Positions 46,073 to 55,940 of a stretch of 64,000 nucleotides of DNA are shown here, piece by piece; positions within the stretch are counted from its first letter, which is position 1, and the number at the start of each line of letters is the position of its first letter. The position numbers were made by a program, and so were the translations under genes. The notes under the pieces were generated by a model. It searched no databases. It was given only the letters and a program-made list of their open reading frames with translations, and was not told the DNA's origin. Origin of the DNA: Nostoc sp. FACHB-892 (GTDB lineage: Bacteria > Cyanobacteriota > Cyanobacteriia > Cyanobacteriales > Nostocaceae); contig NZ_JACJTR010000005.1 in the NCBI RefSeq assembly GCF_014698795.1, forward strand, positions 303,250-367,249. The letters run 5' to 3'.

Positions 46073-46558
46073 TTAAAAATTTGGACTGTGTTCATAATAC
46101 CAACACTTTCCATCATGCCAGGCTCTATGAGTGTGTTCGCATTCAAACCTATCACCAATCCAAGGAATTAAAGTAGGAGAAGACGAGGTATATCTGGTAG
46201 TAATTAAAGAGAATACAAAAGGAAATAGAATGTAACTGCAAGCTAATAAAATAATTAGAAATCCTATGAGGAACAAAGCATTGCCAACAGTCCAAAAAGG
46301 ATATAAACCTTTGCTAGAGCGTAGACGCTCTTGAGAGCGACGTTCTGAACCTGCTAACAACACCAGATAAAACCTTAATCCGGGAATTGGTACTGAAACT
46401 TTTATGTCTAAAGGATGACGTGCCCAACGACGAGAGCCAAAACTCCTTATTACAGCTTCTAACTGCTCATCAGTGAAAGTATTTGCTATTTTCGGGTTCA
46501 TCTGAACGAAAAGCTTCTCAAAATCAGGATCAGGATCAGTGTGCTGAAGATTTTTCAT
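46073..46558 (-). CDS. Conserved membrane protein of unknown function
   Basis: 161 residues from ATG 46558, with GAGAG upstream. The N-terminal ~80 residues carry the same module as the 82-residue gene downstream (MNPKIANTFTDEQLEAVI ... HPLDIKVSVPIPGLRFYLVL ... GSERR). A basic stretch then leads into one long or two short hydrophobic helices (VGNALFLIGFLIILLACSYI and PFVFSLI). The C terminus is Cys/His/Trp-rich (DRFECEHTHRAWHDGKCWYY), which could bind a metal or form a disulfide. No function assigned. It lies between the PatX-like gene and its paralogue. Confidence 0.6.
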   Translation of the reverse strand: MKNLQHTDPDPDFEKLFVQMNPKIANTFTDEQLEAVIRSFGSRRWARHPLDIKVSVPIPGLRFYLVLLAGSERRSQERLRSSKGLYPFWTVGNALFLIGFLIILLACSYILFPFVFSLITTRYTSSSPTLIPWIGDRFECEHTHRAWHDGKCWYYEHSPNF

Positions 46559-46676
46559 TACTTTGCTACTCTCGTTTATACTGAGTCCATACACTGGTCT
46601 TTAATGCTAATGCTGTACGGGCACAGTCACAGCCTTATCTGTGTTCAAAACTGTAAAATATGACTATTTTTTAGGA

Positions 46677-46874
46677 TTAGCGAAATCTCCGTCCGTCACC
46701 TCGATAGGATATAGAATCGCTGGCAGCAGGAGATTCGGTAATTTGGGAAAGTACATTTTCAGGTGTAGAGTTACCAAGAACTACAAAAGATAAATTACTT
46801 ACTTTCTGTTGGCAACCAGCAGTTAAGCAAGTACAAATCAAGCTTGTAATCAAACAATAGAGAAGAGGACGCAT
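46677..46874 (-). CDS. patX: PatX-like heterocyst-inhibitor precursor with RGDGR variant
   Basis: 65 residues from ATG 46874 (an upstream TTG would add six). The N-terminal hydrophobic signal MRPLLYCLITSLICTCLTAGC ends in a lipobox-like LTAGC. The short mature part ends SISYRGDGRRFR. PatX proteins of filamentous cyanobacteria are short secreted precursors ending in an (H/Y)RG[S/T]GRR peptide from which the HetR-inhibiting pentapeptide is cut. Here the third position is Asp (RGDGR) instead of Ser/Thr. Size, export signal and the extreme C-terminal position of the motif all fit. Whether it is an active variant, a different signal or decaying is unknown. It supports a heterocystous host. Confidence 0.7.
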   Translation of the reverse strand: MRPLLYCLITSLICTCLTAGCQQKVSNLSFVVLGNSTPENVLSQITESPAASDSISYRGDGRRFR

Positions 46875-47056
46875 ACCCACTACTAACTTCAAAATGTACT
46901 GAATAGTTCTACAAGCGTTTTGTCACTAGTCCGGAAAATTTGCTAGGAAGCTTGTGTCCTTAATGACTTGCAAATTATTTAAACGCTATTGTTTTACCAA
47001 TTTGAAAAAGAATGCGACAGATGGGTAGGGGCACAACAATGTTCATTGGTGTCAAC

Positions 47057-48376
47057 TTAAGAAGATAAAACCCAAATTTGTTGGGTGTAAGCGTCATCGA
47101 GAGATTGACGCTTACGCCTGGTTTTGACTAGTCCAAACAGCTTTTGACGTTCCACAAGATAGGACACAACTTCACTGGCATCTCCACGGAGAACAGCTTG
47201 AGAAAAATGGTATAAACCACGAAAGACCATCTCTGTAGAAATCCGGTCTAAAGGTTGGTTGAGAGCGATCGCAACTTGGGTACACAACTGATTTAAAACT
47301 GCATAAAAAATCCATGTTGCCAAAATTTGGATTTGAACACCATTACTATCACCAACCCAGATATAAGCCAAACCTAAAAGCCGTTTTGTAAGTAGAAATG
47401 CATCTTCAACTCGCCAACGTCTTCGATATAATTCACACACTTGCTGTGCAGCTAAAATTTGGGGGTCAATCACATTGGTGAGATAGTAATACCAAGTTGC
47501 ACCCCATAGCACAGAAACTAAGCGTACTGGATGTTTACAAGGATGAGAACGGTATTCGCCCATCGTGATAATTTCATCCCGATAGAATTGACCGCTACTC
47601 AAACAACGAACCACAGTATAGGCTGTTTTTTCTCGTAGTCTGGTCACAAAAAACTTTTTGGTGGCAGTGAATTCATCAAACCAAGGGAATTTAAAAAATC
47701 CCAGATCAAAAATTAGTAATCCACCCACTGGTAAGCGTTCTAGTAGTTGATCGCACCAAGTTTTGTCATTGGCTTTGCTATTAGTTGTGTACCAAGTTGC
47801 TACTGGCTGGTGGGTAAATGCCGCCACTACCATCATAATTTTTCCTGCCACAGTTTTGTCTGTGTCTTTGAGTGCTTTGAGTTTCCTTCTGAGTGCTTCT
47901 AGAGTTGAACCATCAGCTATCCAAATAGCTGTAAATCTTTGAGATACTGGTTGCCAATCTGAAGAAATTGCCGTTAGCTGTGTTTGCAATTGTATTCTTG
48001 CGATTACTTGCTCAAATATTTGTGTGAATAATTTAATTGGCAGTGTTTGAAGCCTTTTCGAAATTGCTTGTGCGCTGACTTCAATACGTTCTACCCAGAG
48101 TAATCCTTCTTCAGATAAAATCCTTCCTACTTCTCTAATCCCCGGAATTTGACGATATACCAGGCTTAACACTATCGCCATCATGACTGGTAATGTCAAG
48201 ATTCGCTCGCGCAGTTTTTTTTCGTCCTTACCTGAACATAACTTAAGTGGCTTGAAACTGGCTGGTGATAGCAATGAATATAGTTGTTTTTCAATTTCTT
48301 CTATTGGCGGCGCTGGTATATGTTTTTGTTGCCGCAGGTCTGGGTTGCCTTTTCGCGCTGGACGTTTTCTACCCAT
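47057..48376 (-). mobile_element. IS4-family insertion sequence transposase
   Basis: 439-residue intact transposase. DDE positions are plausible at WIADGSTLEALRRKL (first Asp), LLIFDLGFFKF (second Asp) and the YREK-type signature ELYRRRWRVEDAFLLTKRLL (Tyr, Arg, Glu, Lys), typical of IS4. The N-terminal lysine/arginine-rich region (MGRKRPARKGNPDLRQQKH) binds DNA. The frame is complete, so it may still be active. Clear terminal inverted repeats or a target duplication could not be fixed by eye, so only the coding region is delimited. Confidence 0.85.
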
Positions 48377-48758
48377 GATGTATAACTAAGAACATCAATC
48401 AAAGTCCCCCTTTTTAAGGAGGATTTAGGGGGATCAAGATATGTGCAACTTCACATTAAATTGGTATTAGTTCAACAATATTTTTTCAGAGTCAATTACA
48501 ACGTAGATTTTAGAAGTAGTTGATAACTGCTCCGGCAAAGCCCACCGCAGGCATCGCTTCCCACGTAAAGGGCGTAACTGTAGCTGCCCGCACTCCTCCA
48601 CTTATTCACTGGCTGATTGCTGAATAAATTATTGCAATATTAATAACTTCTTAAGCCTTAATTAAACCCAATTTGGTAATTAATCTTGTTAATAACTACA
48701 TGGTTATTATTTAGGTTTTTTATTCCCTTTTATTGTAGAAATCTCAACAAGGACTTTT
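48377..48758. other. Intergenic region between IS4 transposase and phoD
   Basis: About 380 bp. At 48402-48437 there is the imperfect palindrome TCCCCCTTTTTAAGGAGGAT followed by TTAGGGGGATC, a common cyanobacterial dispersed repeat type. The phoD promoter should lie near 48600-48740; a PhoB-type box was not identified. Confidence 0.45.
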
Positions 48759-50351
48759 ATGGAGCGTGTACATTTCCAGCGCTTGCTATCCACTACAGCA
48801 AAGCGGCGACGCTTTCTGCTCGGTGCCAGCACATTAACTGCAAGCGCTATTGCTAGTCTTTGGACTCATAAAGTTGTTGCACTGTCAAGATTCTCTGCCT
48901 ATCCCTTCAGCCTTGGTGTTGCTTCTGGCGATCCTTTACCAGATAGTGTAGTGCTATGGACACGGCTGGCTCCAGATCCCTTAAATGGTGGCGGTATGCC
49001 GCAAGTGAATGTGCCAGTAAGGTGGCAAGTTGCTTTGGATGAAAACATGAGACAAGTTGTGCTACGGGGCGTGGCATTGGCAACGCCTGAATTAGCGCAT
49101 TCTGTTCATGTAAATGTACGTGGTTTAGAGCCTAACCGTTGGTATTGGTATCAATTTAAAGTGGGTAATGAAGATAGCCCGATTGGTCGTACCCGTACTG
49201 CTCCAGCAATTGGTACTAGGTTGAATCAACTCAACTTTGCCTTTGTTACTTGCCAAAAATGGGAGGATGGTTTCTATTCTGCTTATCGTCGCCTAGCTGA
49301 AGAAGATTTAGATTTGGTTTTTCACTTGGGTGATTATATTTACGAATACGGTATCCCTGCCACAGGTGGTGTACGCAATGTTTCTTTACCTGAAGAGTTT
49401 AGAAAAGAAACGAATACCCTTGAGCAATACCGCCTTCGATATGCTCTATATAAAACTGACCCGGATTTACAAAAAGCCCACGCCTTGTTTCCCTTTACAG
49501 TTACCTGGGACGACCACGAAGTTGAAAATGACTATACCGATGACATTTCGGAAAACAACGATCCGGTCAAAAAGTTTCTCGAAAGGCGTGCTGCTGCTTA
49601 TAAGGCTTATTATGAGCATCAGCCACTGCGGGAATTTTCCCTACCACAGGGGCCAGATATGCTGATTTACCGTCGGCTGACTTTTGGTAATCTGGCGGAG
49701 TTTAGCGTACTTGATAGCCGCCAGTACCGCAGCGATCAGCCATGCGGTGACGGTGAAACACCTCGTTGCCCAGCAGCGCTAGATCCATTTAAAACCATGC
49801 TTGGTTCTCAGCAGGAGCGCTGGCTGCTGGATGGTCTTGCTCGTTCTCAAGCACGTTGGAACATACTTGCCCAACAGGTGCTCATGGCAGAGCTAGATCA
49901 TAAAATCGGGTCAGGCGAAATCTTTTGGAACGACTCATGGGATGGATATCCCCTTGCACGTAATCGTGTTTTAAGTCACATCGCCAGCCACCGGATTTCT
50001 AACCCAGTAGTGATTACTGGTGATTGGCATTCTACATTTGTCAATGACCTCAAGCTGGACTTTAAGGCTTCTAACTCTCCAACAGTGGCTACGGAGTTTG
50101 TTACTCCCTCAATTACTAGCAATGGTGATGCCAATGTCTATGGCCCCTACTACGGTCCGAAGATTCCAGAAAACCCCCACATTAAGTTCTTTGATGGCGA
50201 TCGCCGAGGCTACTTCCGAGTCAACCTTAACTATGAGCGTTGGCAGACTGACTTGCGTATTGTTACAACTGTGAGTCGTCCAGATGCGCCTGTATACACT
50301 TTTGCTTCCTTTGTTGTTGAGAATGGTCATCCAGGTGCCAAATTAGACTAA
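48759..50351 (+). CDS. phoD: PhoD-family alkaline phosphatase/phosphodiesterase
   Basis: 530 residues. A Tat signal sits near the N terminus (AKRRRFLLGASTLTASAIAS), so it is exported folded. The PhoD N-terminal domain starts FSLGVASGDPLPDSVVLWTR. The metal-binding core has FVTCQKWEDGFYSAY, HLGDYIYEYG, TWDDHEVENDYTDD, SVLDSRQYRSDQPC and the final VITGDWHSTFVNDL, covering the Asp, Asn and His ligands and the Ca/Fe-site Cys. It releases phosphate from phosphomonoesters and diesters outside the cytoplasm. Usually induced by phosphate starvation. It stands alone and is followed immediately by a 40-bp perfect palindrome. Confidence 0.95.
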   Translation: MERVHFQRLLSTTAKRRRFLLGASTLTASAIASLWTHKVVALSRFSAYPFSLGVASGDPLPDSVVLWTRLAPDPLNGGGMPQVNVPVRWQVALDENMRQVVLRGVALATPELAHSVHVNVRGLEPNRWYWYQFKVGNEDSPIGRTRTAPAIGTRLNQLNFAFVTCQKWEDGFYSAYRRLAEEDLDLVFHLGDYIYEYGIPATGGVRNVSLPEEFRKETNTLEQYRLRYALYKTDPDLQKAHALFPFTVTWDDHEVENDYTDDISENNDPVKKFLERRAAAYKAYYEHQPLREFSLPQGPDMLIYRRLTFGNLAEFSVLDSRQYRSDQPCGDGETPRCPAALDPFKTMLGSQQERWLLDGLARSQARWNILAQQVLMAELDHKIGSGEIFWNDSWDGYPLARNRVLSHIASHRISNPVVITGDWHSTFVNDLKLDFKASNSPTVATEFVTPSITSNGDANVYGPYYGPKIPENPHIKFFDGDRRGYFRVNLNYERWQTDLRIVTTVSRPDAPVYTFASFVVENGHPGAKLD

Positions 50352-50704
50352 TATTTAAGTTTTTGCGTATTCAAATATTTGAATACGCAAAAACTTCAAA
50401 GTGTAACGCACATAATAGAAAATCTTCATGTCAAAGGCATGGTGACGCTCGTTCGCTCTTAGCGTCTCCCTTTGGGAGAAGACTCGCTAACGCTACGCAA
50501 TTACAGCGCTAGACATAATTATCGATCAGTTTATCGGTAAAGGTACAGATATCTGCTTTACTTTCGCTCTTGGTTGCACCGACGCTCTAATCACCCTTAC
50601 TTAAATTAGCGCTTAACTCATGGATCTTGCATGGTGTCATTTGGAGAAAGTTGCCAAACTGGTTTATTGAACGTTTGAATCTTTGAGCATAAAGTTTGTA
50701 AACT
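50352..50704. other. Intergenic region after phoD
   Basis: About 350 bp holding the 40-bp palindrome at 50357-50396 and, at about 50440-50500, a GC-rich palindromic repeat (GTCTCCCTTTGGGAGAAGAC). No gene seen. Confidence 0.5.
50357..50396. terminator. 40-bp perfect palindrome, probable phoD terminator
   Basis: AAGTTTTTGCGTATTCAAAT (50357-50376) is followed without a gap by its exact reverse complement (50377-50396). It begins 6 bases after the phoD stop codon. In RNA it would make a 20-bp hairpin; no U-tract follows, so a protein-binding site or repeat is an alternative. Confidence 0.6.
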
Positions 50705-51748
50705 ATGAACCTGTTACAATCACTCCGTCGCTCTGGACAATCCGTTTGGCTTGATGGGTTTGAGCGAAACTGGGTGAGCAGTGGTCAGTTGCAACAAGCC
50801 ATTGAAGAGGATGGGTTAAGTGGTGCACGCTCGAACTTTGACGCGTTGAACCTTGCCATCCAGGGACATGCGTACGATCGCGACTTCAGTACGCTGGCAC
50901 AGCAAGGGATGAGCCGGAGCGCTCGATTAGATTATGAATACTTGCTGGTGCGAGATATGCAATTAGCCGCTGATCAGTTGAAACAAGTTCATGCTCATAC
51001 ACAAGGACGAGATGGCTATGTTCAAGTCGATCTGCCGCCTGATACGCTATTTGAAGCTGAAACTGCGATCGCTGCCGCTCACAAAATCTGGCGGGCTGTA
51101 GGGTGGAGTAATTTATTGCTGAGAATCCCAGCAACTCGATTAATGTTGCCAGTGATTGAACAACTGCTTCGCGAAGGCATGAATGTGAATGCTACGTTAG
51201 TGTTTTCTCTAAACGTATACAACCAGGTCTTTGACAGTTATCTCAGAGGATTAGAGAACCAGATTCAGCTAGGAAAGTCCGTGAGTAACGGCGTTTGCTT
51301 TGCCAGTTTTGCCATTGATCGGTGGAGTGCGGCGATTAATCGATTCATTGCTCACTCAGAAACATCTTTTGGCATGATGCAATCCAGACTACTCTATGAA
51401 CACTATCAAAGTGAACGCCAGCGATCGCTCCCTTTAGGGGCAAAGCCACTGCGGTTGGTGTGGGATTGCACAGATATTCCACCTAAATTCGCATGGCATT
51501 ATATTCAGGCTCTAACGGTTCCTGAAACAGTTATGTTGCTATCGCCATCGACTTTAGAGATGTATCGTAAGGTTTCTCTGCTCCCTATAAGGCAAATTGA
51601 CGGTGAAAGCGATCAACAAATTATAACAAGCGAAACAGAAATTCTCTTGGATGAACAGATTGACCAACTCGTGAACGAGGAAATGGCGCGATCGCTCAAC
51701 GCCTATCAACAGTTGCTAGACACCATTGAACACAAGCGAAGGCGTTGA
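50705..51748 (+). CDS. Transaldolase-like protein lacking the catalytic lysine
   Basis: 347 residues with the bacterial transaldolase (TalB/Tal) sequence layout: SVWLDGFERNWVSSGQLQQ, EEDGLSGARSNFDALNLAIQ, YVQVDLPPDTLFEAE, then GMNVNATLVFSLNVYNQV. The Schiff-base lysine of the canonical IKIPAT motif is Arg140 here (LLLRIPATRLM). The canonical TSNPTIF motif has become RSNFDAL. A sugar-phosphate aldol transfer through a lysine imine is thus unlikely. It may be a regulatory or scaffold pseudoenzyme, or catalyse something else. The reading frame is intact, arguing against simple decay. It has no zwf/opcA neighbours, unlike housekeeping tal in cyanobacteria. It converges with the first STAND gene, 18 bp apart. 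Confidence 0.8.
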   Translation: MNLLQSLRRSGQSVWLDGFERNWVSSGQLQQAIEEDGLSGARSNFDALNLAIQGHAYDRDFSTLAQQGMSRSARLDYEYLLVRDMQLAADQLKQVHAHTQGRDGYVQVDLPPDTLFEAETAIAAAHKIWRAVGWSNLLLRIPATRLMLPVIEQLLREGMNVNATLVFSLNVYNQVFDSYLRGLENQIQLGKSVSNGVCFASFAIDRWSAAINRFIAHSETSFGMMQSRLLYEHYQSERQRSLPLGAKPLRLVWDCTDIPPKFAWHYIQALTVPETVMLLSPSTLEMYRKVSLLPIRQIDGESDQQIITSETEILLDEQIDQLVNEEMARSLNAYQQLLDTIEHKRRR

Positions 51749-51766
51749 ATTTGGATGTATATCGCT

Positions 51767-54700
51767 TCAATGGTCAATTGCCCCTAACGCTTTCAGGGTA
51801 GTTCTTTGAGCTACTGTCAACCCGGTTGCTCCTTGAATATTCATGCCTTCATACAGGCGATTGACCATCAACGTGTTGATACAGCATCCTGTTTGCACGT
51901 CCCAAAGCTTGATTGTGCGATCATCACTACCACTGAATAAGATTTGACCGTTAGAGTTAAAGATCACTGACTGAACCCAACCGCTATGTTCATCCAGAAT
52001 GTGGAGGCAATGCCCCGTTTGCAGATCCCATAGTCGAATAGTTTGATCAATACCGCCACTTGCCAGAGTATTACCTTGAGGACTTATGGCAACCGTCCAG
52101 ACGGCTCCTGTATGCCCCTGCAAAACATAAAGACATTCTCCGGTTTGCACATCCCATAATCGAATGGTTTGGTCGTGACTACCGCTTACCAGCCGATGAC
52201 CACTCTTGTCAAATGCCAGTGCGAAAACGGCTCCCGTATGTCCTTGCAATACCTTTGAACATTCTCCAGTTTCCACATCCCATAATCGAATGGTGAAATC
52301 AAAACTGCCACTTGCCAACCATTGACCGCCCGGATCAAATGCGATCGCACGAATAGCGCTCTGGTGTTCGCGTAACACATACAAACAGTGATGCGTTTGC
52401 ACATCCCAAAGTCGCACGGTGCAATCATAACTACTGCTTGCCAAAATTTGTCCCGTTGGGCTAAACAAAACTGTCCAGATGGATGCGTTGTGCGCTGACC
52501 ATCGATCGAGGTGCCCAGTTTGGATATTCCATAAAGTGATCGATTCATCATGTCGATTGATCGCGATAGTTTGATTATCGGGACTAAAGCTGACGTTGCT
52601 GAATGATGAAATCCGACGGGTCGGGCTAGGAAAAGTTTTGTAGGGGTGAAATGATGACAGATTACCATCTGGTTGCAAATGCCACAACTGAATCATCTCA
52701 TTCTGACCACTACTAGAAAGCAGTTGACCATCTGCACTGAGACTCAGGGAGTGAACCCCACCCGTATATCCACGCAACGTTTTTAGGTTTTGTCCACTCT
52801 CTAAATGCCACAGCCGCACCGTCTGGTCTTCTCCTGTGCTGATCAACAATTGATTGTCGGCACTGATAGCAAGCCCATAAACATCGTGGGTATGACCCTT
52901 AAGTACATGAATGGATTGCCCGTCTTGCACATTCCAAAGGCGCAGAGTACCATCACGACCACCGCTCACTAAGAGACGACCATCCGGGCTAAAGGCGATG
53001 CCCCAAACAAAATCGGTATGTCCATACAGCAACTTGGCACTAGAATTTATGGAATGGGGGTTTGAATGTCGATCATGGGACAGATAATTGCTCCACAACC
53101 GAATCGACCCATCCCGGCATCCGCTGGCGAGCAGTTGACCATCCGGGCTGTATCGCACACACCGAACCCCGCTGGTATGCCCCTGTAAGACACTCAGGCA
53201 GTGACCATTGCTCACATCCCAGATCCTAATGGTTGTATCATTACTGCTACTGGCTAAGGTTTGCTGATCGGTCGCGAAGTGGACAGAATAAACACTCTGG
53301 GTGTGTCCTTTCAAGACACGCAGACACTGCCCTTGCAAATTCCATAAGCGCACCGTTTTGTCATCGCTGCAACTCGCTAACTGCTGACCATCGGCACTAA
53401 AACTCACTGACCAAACACAACTTGTATGTTCTGTTAGCACCTGCAAGCAGTTTTCACTCTGGATATCCCACAAGCGCACCGAACTATCACTACTGCTGCT
53501 TGCTAACGTTCTGCCATCGGGACTAAAGGCAACCGACCAAACCCAGCCTTTGTGTCCTGAAAAGATCCCCAAAAGTTGTGCTGTGCTGATGTTCCAGAGA
53601 TAGATGTTGCCATTGGAATCGCCAACGGCAATGGTCTGTCCGTCTGGACTGAGGTCGACCGACCTCGCAACATTGAGTGTTTCTGAAAAGATAGATTTAG
53701 TTAAATCGGCATTCTGAAAATTGACTCCTGTTAAATCGACCTGCCGTAAGTCGGCTTGCTGCACCACAAGACTAGAAAAATCCCAGCCGCGTAAGTCTAC
53801 TTGAAGCTGCACCAGTACGTTAATTAGGTTGCCTGCGGTGTATCCTGGTTTCTTTACCTGTTGCCTTAATATGTGCCTTGCTTGTGCCTCGATCGCCGCT
53901 ACACTGCCAAAGCGAGGCAGCAACCGTTCCATCACAGGTTGCACAATTAAGCGTGTCTGAATCTCTCGAATGTAATCTTTTGCTTGTACTCGCACTAAGG
54001 GATGCGTTTGCCAAACGTTAAGCTGCTGCGTTTCAAATTCCATGCAAATTTGCTGCACAAATCGTTCTGTGACATATTCCATCACCACAGGTTGCAAGAA
54101 GAATAATCCATCGGTTTTTTCAATTAGCGAGCGCCTCAGTAGTGAGTTGATCAAATTAGGTACACTTTGTTGAGCAGCAGGATCAACCACGTTCTCTCGA
54201 ATGTCTGAAATCGAAACTGGCTCCCGATGAATTGCAAACCAAAACAGTGTTTTCTGTTCGGCTTCGGATAGGCGGGCGAACTGACGGTCTAGTAAATCGC
54301 GGATGTCTTCAAAAACAGCCAATCCTTGACTGAGATAGGACAACACCTCTGTAATGCTGCCGTTAAACAAATCCCCAATTGCGGCTGCCAACAGTTTCAA
54401 TGCCAGAGGATTGCCACCGTAGTGGTGAATTAAAGTTTCCCATTCGGCTTCTGAACCTGTAAACGCTCCTTTTTGCCGAAAGATGGCGCGTCCGTCATCA
54501 GGTGTTAGTCCGCTCAAGCTCAACGATCTCACTAGCACCTGTGCACCTTCCATCAGTGCCATTTCACGTGGCTTTTCTCGACTAGTGAGCAACAAACAAC
54601 TTTGGTGAGATGCTTCGCCAATGGCTCTAAGCAATTGTCCGTAACCTTCGTAGCCCGAGATCCACTGTCCCACTGGCTCACGCTGCAAAATGGTTTCAGT

Positions 54701-55396
54701 ATTATCCAGAATTAATAAACACCGACGTGATCGCAGATATTGCATCAGTTTGGAGATTTGCTGATCGAGCGTGGTGGGAATAATCGGATCTTCCCCAAAA
54801 AGTGGCATGAGAAATTTCAGTAGGCTCGACAAAAGTTCATCCAGCGGTGGTGCATTAGCCAGGGAGCGCCATGCGACAATCTCAAATTCTGTTTGCATCC
54901 CAAGCGCAGCCTTGACGGCGAGCGTACTTTTGCCAATACCGCCAATGCCCAGTACTCCAACCAGACGACAGCGCTCAGACACAACCCACTGCCACAGTTG
55001 CGTCAGTTCTGCCTCACGCCCATAAAACGCTGAGGCATCGACCGCCGTATCCCAGTCCTGTTGGGGATTTGTCCAGCGGCTCAGAGTCTCTTGGGATGAG
55101 GCAGGGGATGTCAGGTCTGTCTGCGTCAGTTCCAGCCCAAACGCCCGAAAAAGATACTCTAATGACTGGCGATCAACACCCAGTTCGCGCTTGAAAATGC
55201 GAGCGAGGGTATTTAGGGAGAGTCCGGTGCGATCGCTGAGTTCTTCCTGGGTGAAGCGCTTACCCCAGGTTTCGTCGGATTCCGCCTGCTGCTTTGCCGT
55301 CTGAAACTTTTGCCACCCTTGAGGCGATAGGATGGCTCCTCGCACGCGAAAAGAAGTGGAGGAACCTCGTCTAGTTTTTGATGGGTTGGAATCCAT
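51767..55396 (-). CDS. HTH - NB-ARC - pentapeptide - double WD40 STAND protein (1)
   Basis: 1209 residues. The N-terminal ~95 residues hold a helix-turn-helix-like module ([17 protein letters not shown] ... [16 protein letters not shown]). The NB-ARC ATPase follows: Walker [10 protein letters not shown] (about 150-158), Walker [10 protein letters not shown], sensor LLLTSREKP and the GNPLALKLL motif. A winged-helix region and a short pentapeptide-like segment ([20 protein letters not shown]) lead into about 14 WD40 repeats, enough for two seven-bladed propellers. A conserved ~30-residue tail ends the protein ([14 protein letters not shown]). STAND proteins oligomerise on ligand recognition; here the propellers are the sensor. 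Cyanobacteria have many, with proposed signalling or antiphage roles. Distant from the two plus-strand paralogues. Confidence 0.9.
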   Translation of the reverse strand: MDSNPSKTRRGSSTSFRVRGAILSPQGWQKFQTAKQQAESDETWGKRFTQEELSDRTGLSLNTLARIFKRELGVDRQSLEYLFRAFGLELTQTDLTSPASSQETLSRWTNPQQDWDTAVDASAFYGREAELTQLWQWVVSERCRLVGVLGIGGIGKSTLAVKAALGMQTEFEIVAWRSLANAPPLDELLSSLLKFLMPLFGEDPIIPTTLDQQISKLMQYLRSRRCLLILDNTETILQREPVGQWISGYEGYGQLLRAIGEASHQSCLLLTSREKPREMALMEGAQVLVRSLSLSGLTPDDGRAIFRQKGAFTGSEAEWETLIHHYGGNPLALKLLAAAIGDLFNGSITEVLSYLSQGLAVFEDIRDLLDRQFARLSEAEQKTLFWFAIHREPVSISDIRENVVDPAAQQSVPNLINSLLRRSLIEKTDGLFFLQPVVMEYVTERFVQQICMEFETQQLNVWQTHPLVRVQAKDYIREIQTRLIVQPVMERLLPRFGSVAAIEAQARHILRQQVKKPGYTAGNLINVLVQLQVDLRGWDFSSLVVQQADLRQVDLTGVNFQNADLTKSIFSETLNVARSVDLSPDGQTIAVGDSNGNIYLWNISTAQLLGIFSGHKGWVWSVAFSPDGRTLASSSSDSSVRLWDIQSENCLQVLTEHTSCVWSVSFSADGQQLASCSDDKTVRLWNLQGQCLRVLKGHTQSVYSVHFATDQQTLASSSNDTTIRIWDVSNGHCLSVLQGHTSGVRCVRYSPDGQLLASGCRDGSIRLWSNYLSHDRHSNPHSINSSAKLLYGHTDFVWGIAFSPDGRLLVSGGRDGTLRLWNVQDGQSIHVLKGHTHDVYGLAISADNQLLISTGEDQTVRLWHLESGQNLKTLRGYTGGVHSLSLSADGQLLSSSGQNEMIQLWHLQPDGNLSSFHPYKTFPSPTRRISSFSNVSFSPDNQTIAINRHDESITLWNIQTGHLDRWSAHNASIWTVLFSPTGQILASSSYDCTVRLWDVQTHHCLYVLREHQSAIRAIAFDPGGQWLASGSFDFTIRLWDVETGECSKVLQGHTGAVFALAFDKSGHRLVSGSHDQTIRLWDVQTGECLYVLQGHTGAVWTVAISPQGNTLASGGIDQTIRLWDLQTGHCLHILDEHSGWVQSVIFNSNGQILFSGSDDRTIKLWDVQTGCCINTLMVNRLYEGMNIQGATGLTVAQRTTLKALGAIDH

Positions 55397-55455
55397 AGAT
55401 CAACCGATGGTGCAAAGGACAGAGCAAATCTTTTCTGAAGATATCGGGCGTTAGG

Positions 55456-55576
55456 TTAAGGAACTTGCAAATAAAAAAATATACCATCGCTATAGAGGCA
55501 GGGGGCAGGGGGCAAGGGGAGGGAAAGTCGTAGTGAAGTCCAGAAATTGGATAATTTATTTTTTGGAGTTCCCTAA
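55456..55576. mobile_element. MITE-like family A, copy 4
   Basis: The left end TTAAGGAACTTGCAAATAAA and right end ATTTTTTGGAGTTCCCTAA match the other family A copies, with a purine-rich GGCAGGGGGCAGGGGG core. It is the shortest copy, 121 bp. Confidence 0.72.
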
Positions 55577-55780
55577 TCAAGGACTGATGGGGAGTTTCAG
55601 CAACACAACTTGACCCGCAAATTATTCCATTTTGATGAAAGTATATCAGGTTTAATGGCTCCTAGCTCACTTAGAGTGGCCTTCCTCAAGCACAGAAACA
55701 TTAAATCGCGTTTTAACTCAACTAACTTGAGTGGTTGAGTGGGCGACAATAATTCATTTTTAATGGGTACCAGTCCAAAA

Positions 55781-55819
55781 GGGACATGCTTGGCTAATAA
55801 GCATTGCGTCCCATTTTTT
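55781..55819 (+). terminator. Hairpin with T-tract
   Basis: Imperfect stem GGGACATGCTT / AAGCATTGCGTCCC followed by ATTTTTT. It has the shape of a rho-independent terminator but no plus-strand gene ends just before it, so it may instead be a dispersed repeat or terminate a small transcript. Confidence 0.35.
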
Positions 55820-55940
55820 AGATATTATTAGTCCTGGTTACATATATGGCTAGGCTTTAAGCCAAAAGCAACAATGGAGATCACCTCTTTTGAAAAGCTT
55901 GTCATGAACTTTTGCTGTAAAAAATAGGTATTCATAATTT

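Larger units (their letters stand above)
55397..55940. other. Divergent promoter region between STAND genes 1 and 2
   Basis: About 540 bp between divergently transcribed genes. It contains family A copy 4 (55456-55576) and a hairpin at 55781-55812 with GGGACATGCTT / AAGCATTGCGTCCC arms followed by ATTTTTT. No gene. Confidence 0.55.

Noticed and set aside
47030..48440. Terminal inverted repeats of the IS4-type element
   Set aside because: Compared both flanks by eye; only weak partial matches, not enough to set element boundaries.
50705..51748. Annotation as functional housekeeping transaldolase
   Set aside because: Catalytic Lys is Arg and the TSNPTIF motif is lost; no pentose-phosphate neighbours.
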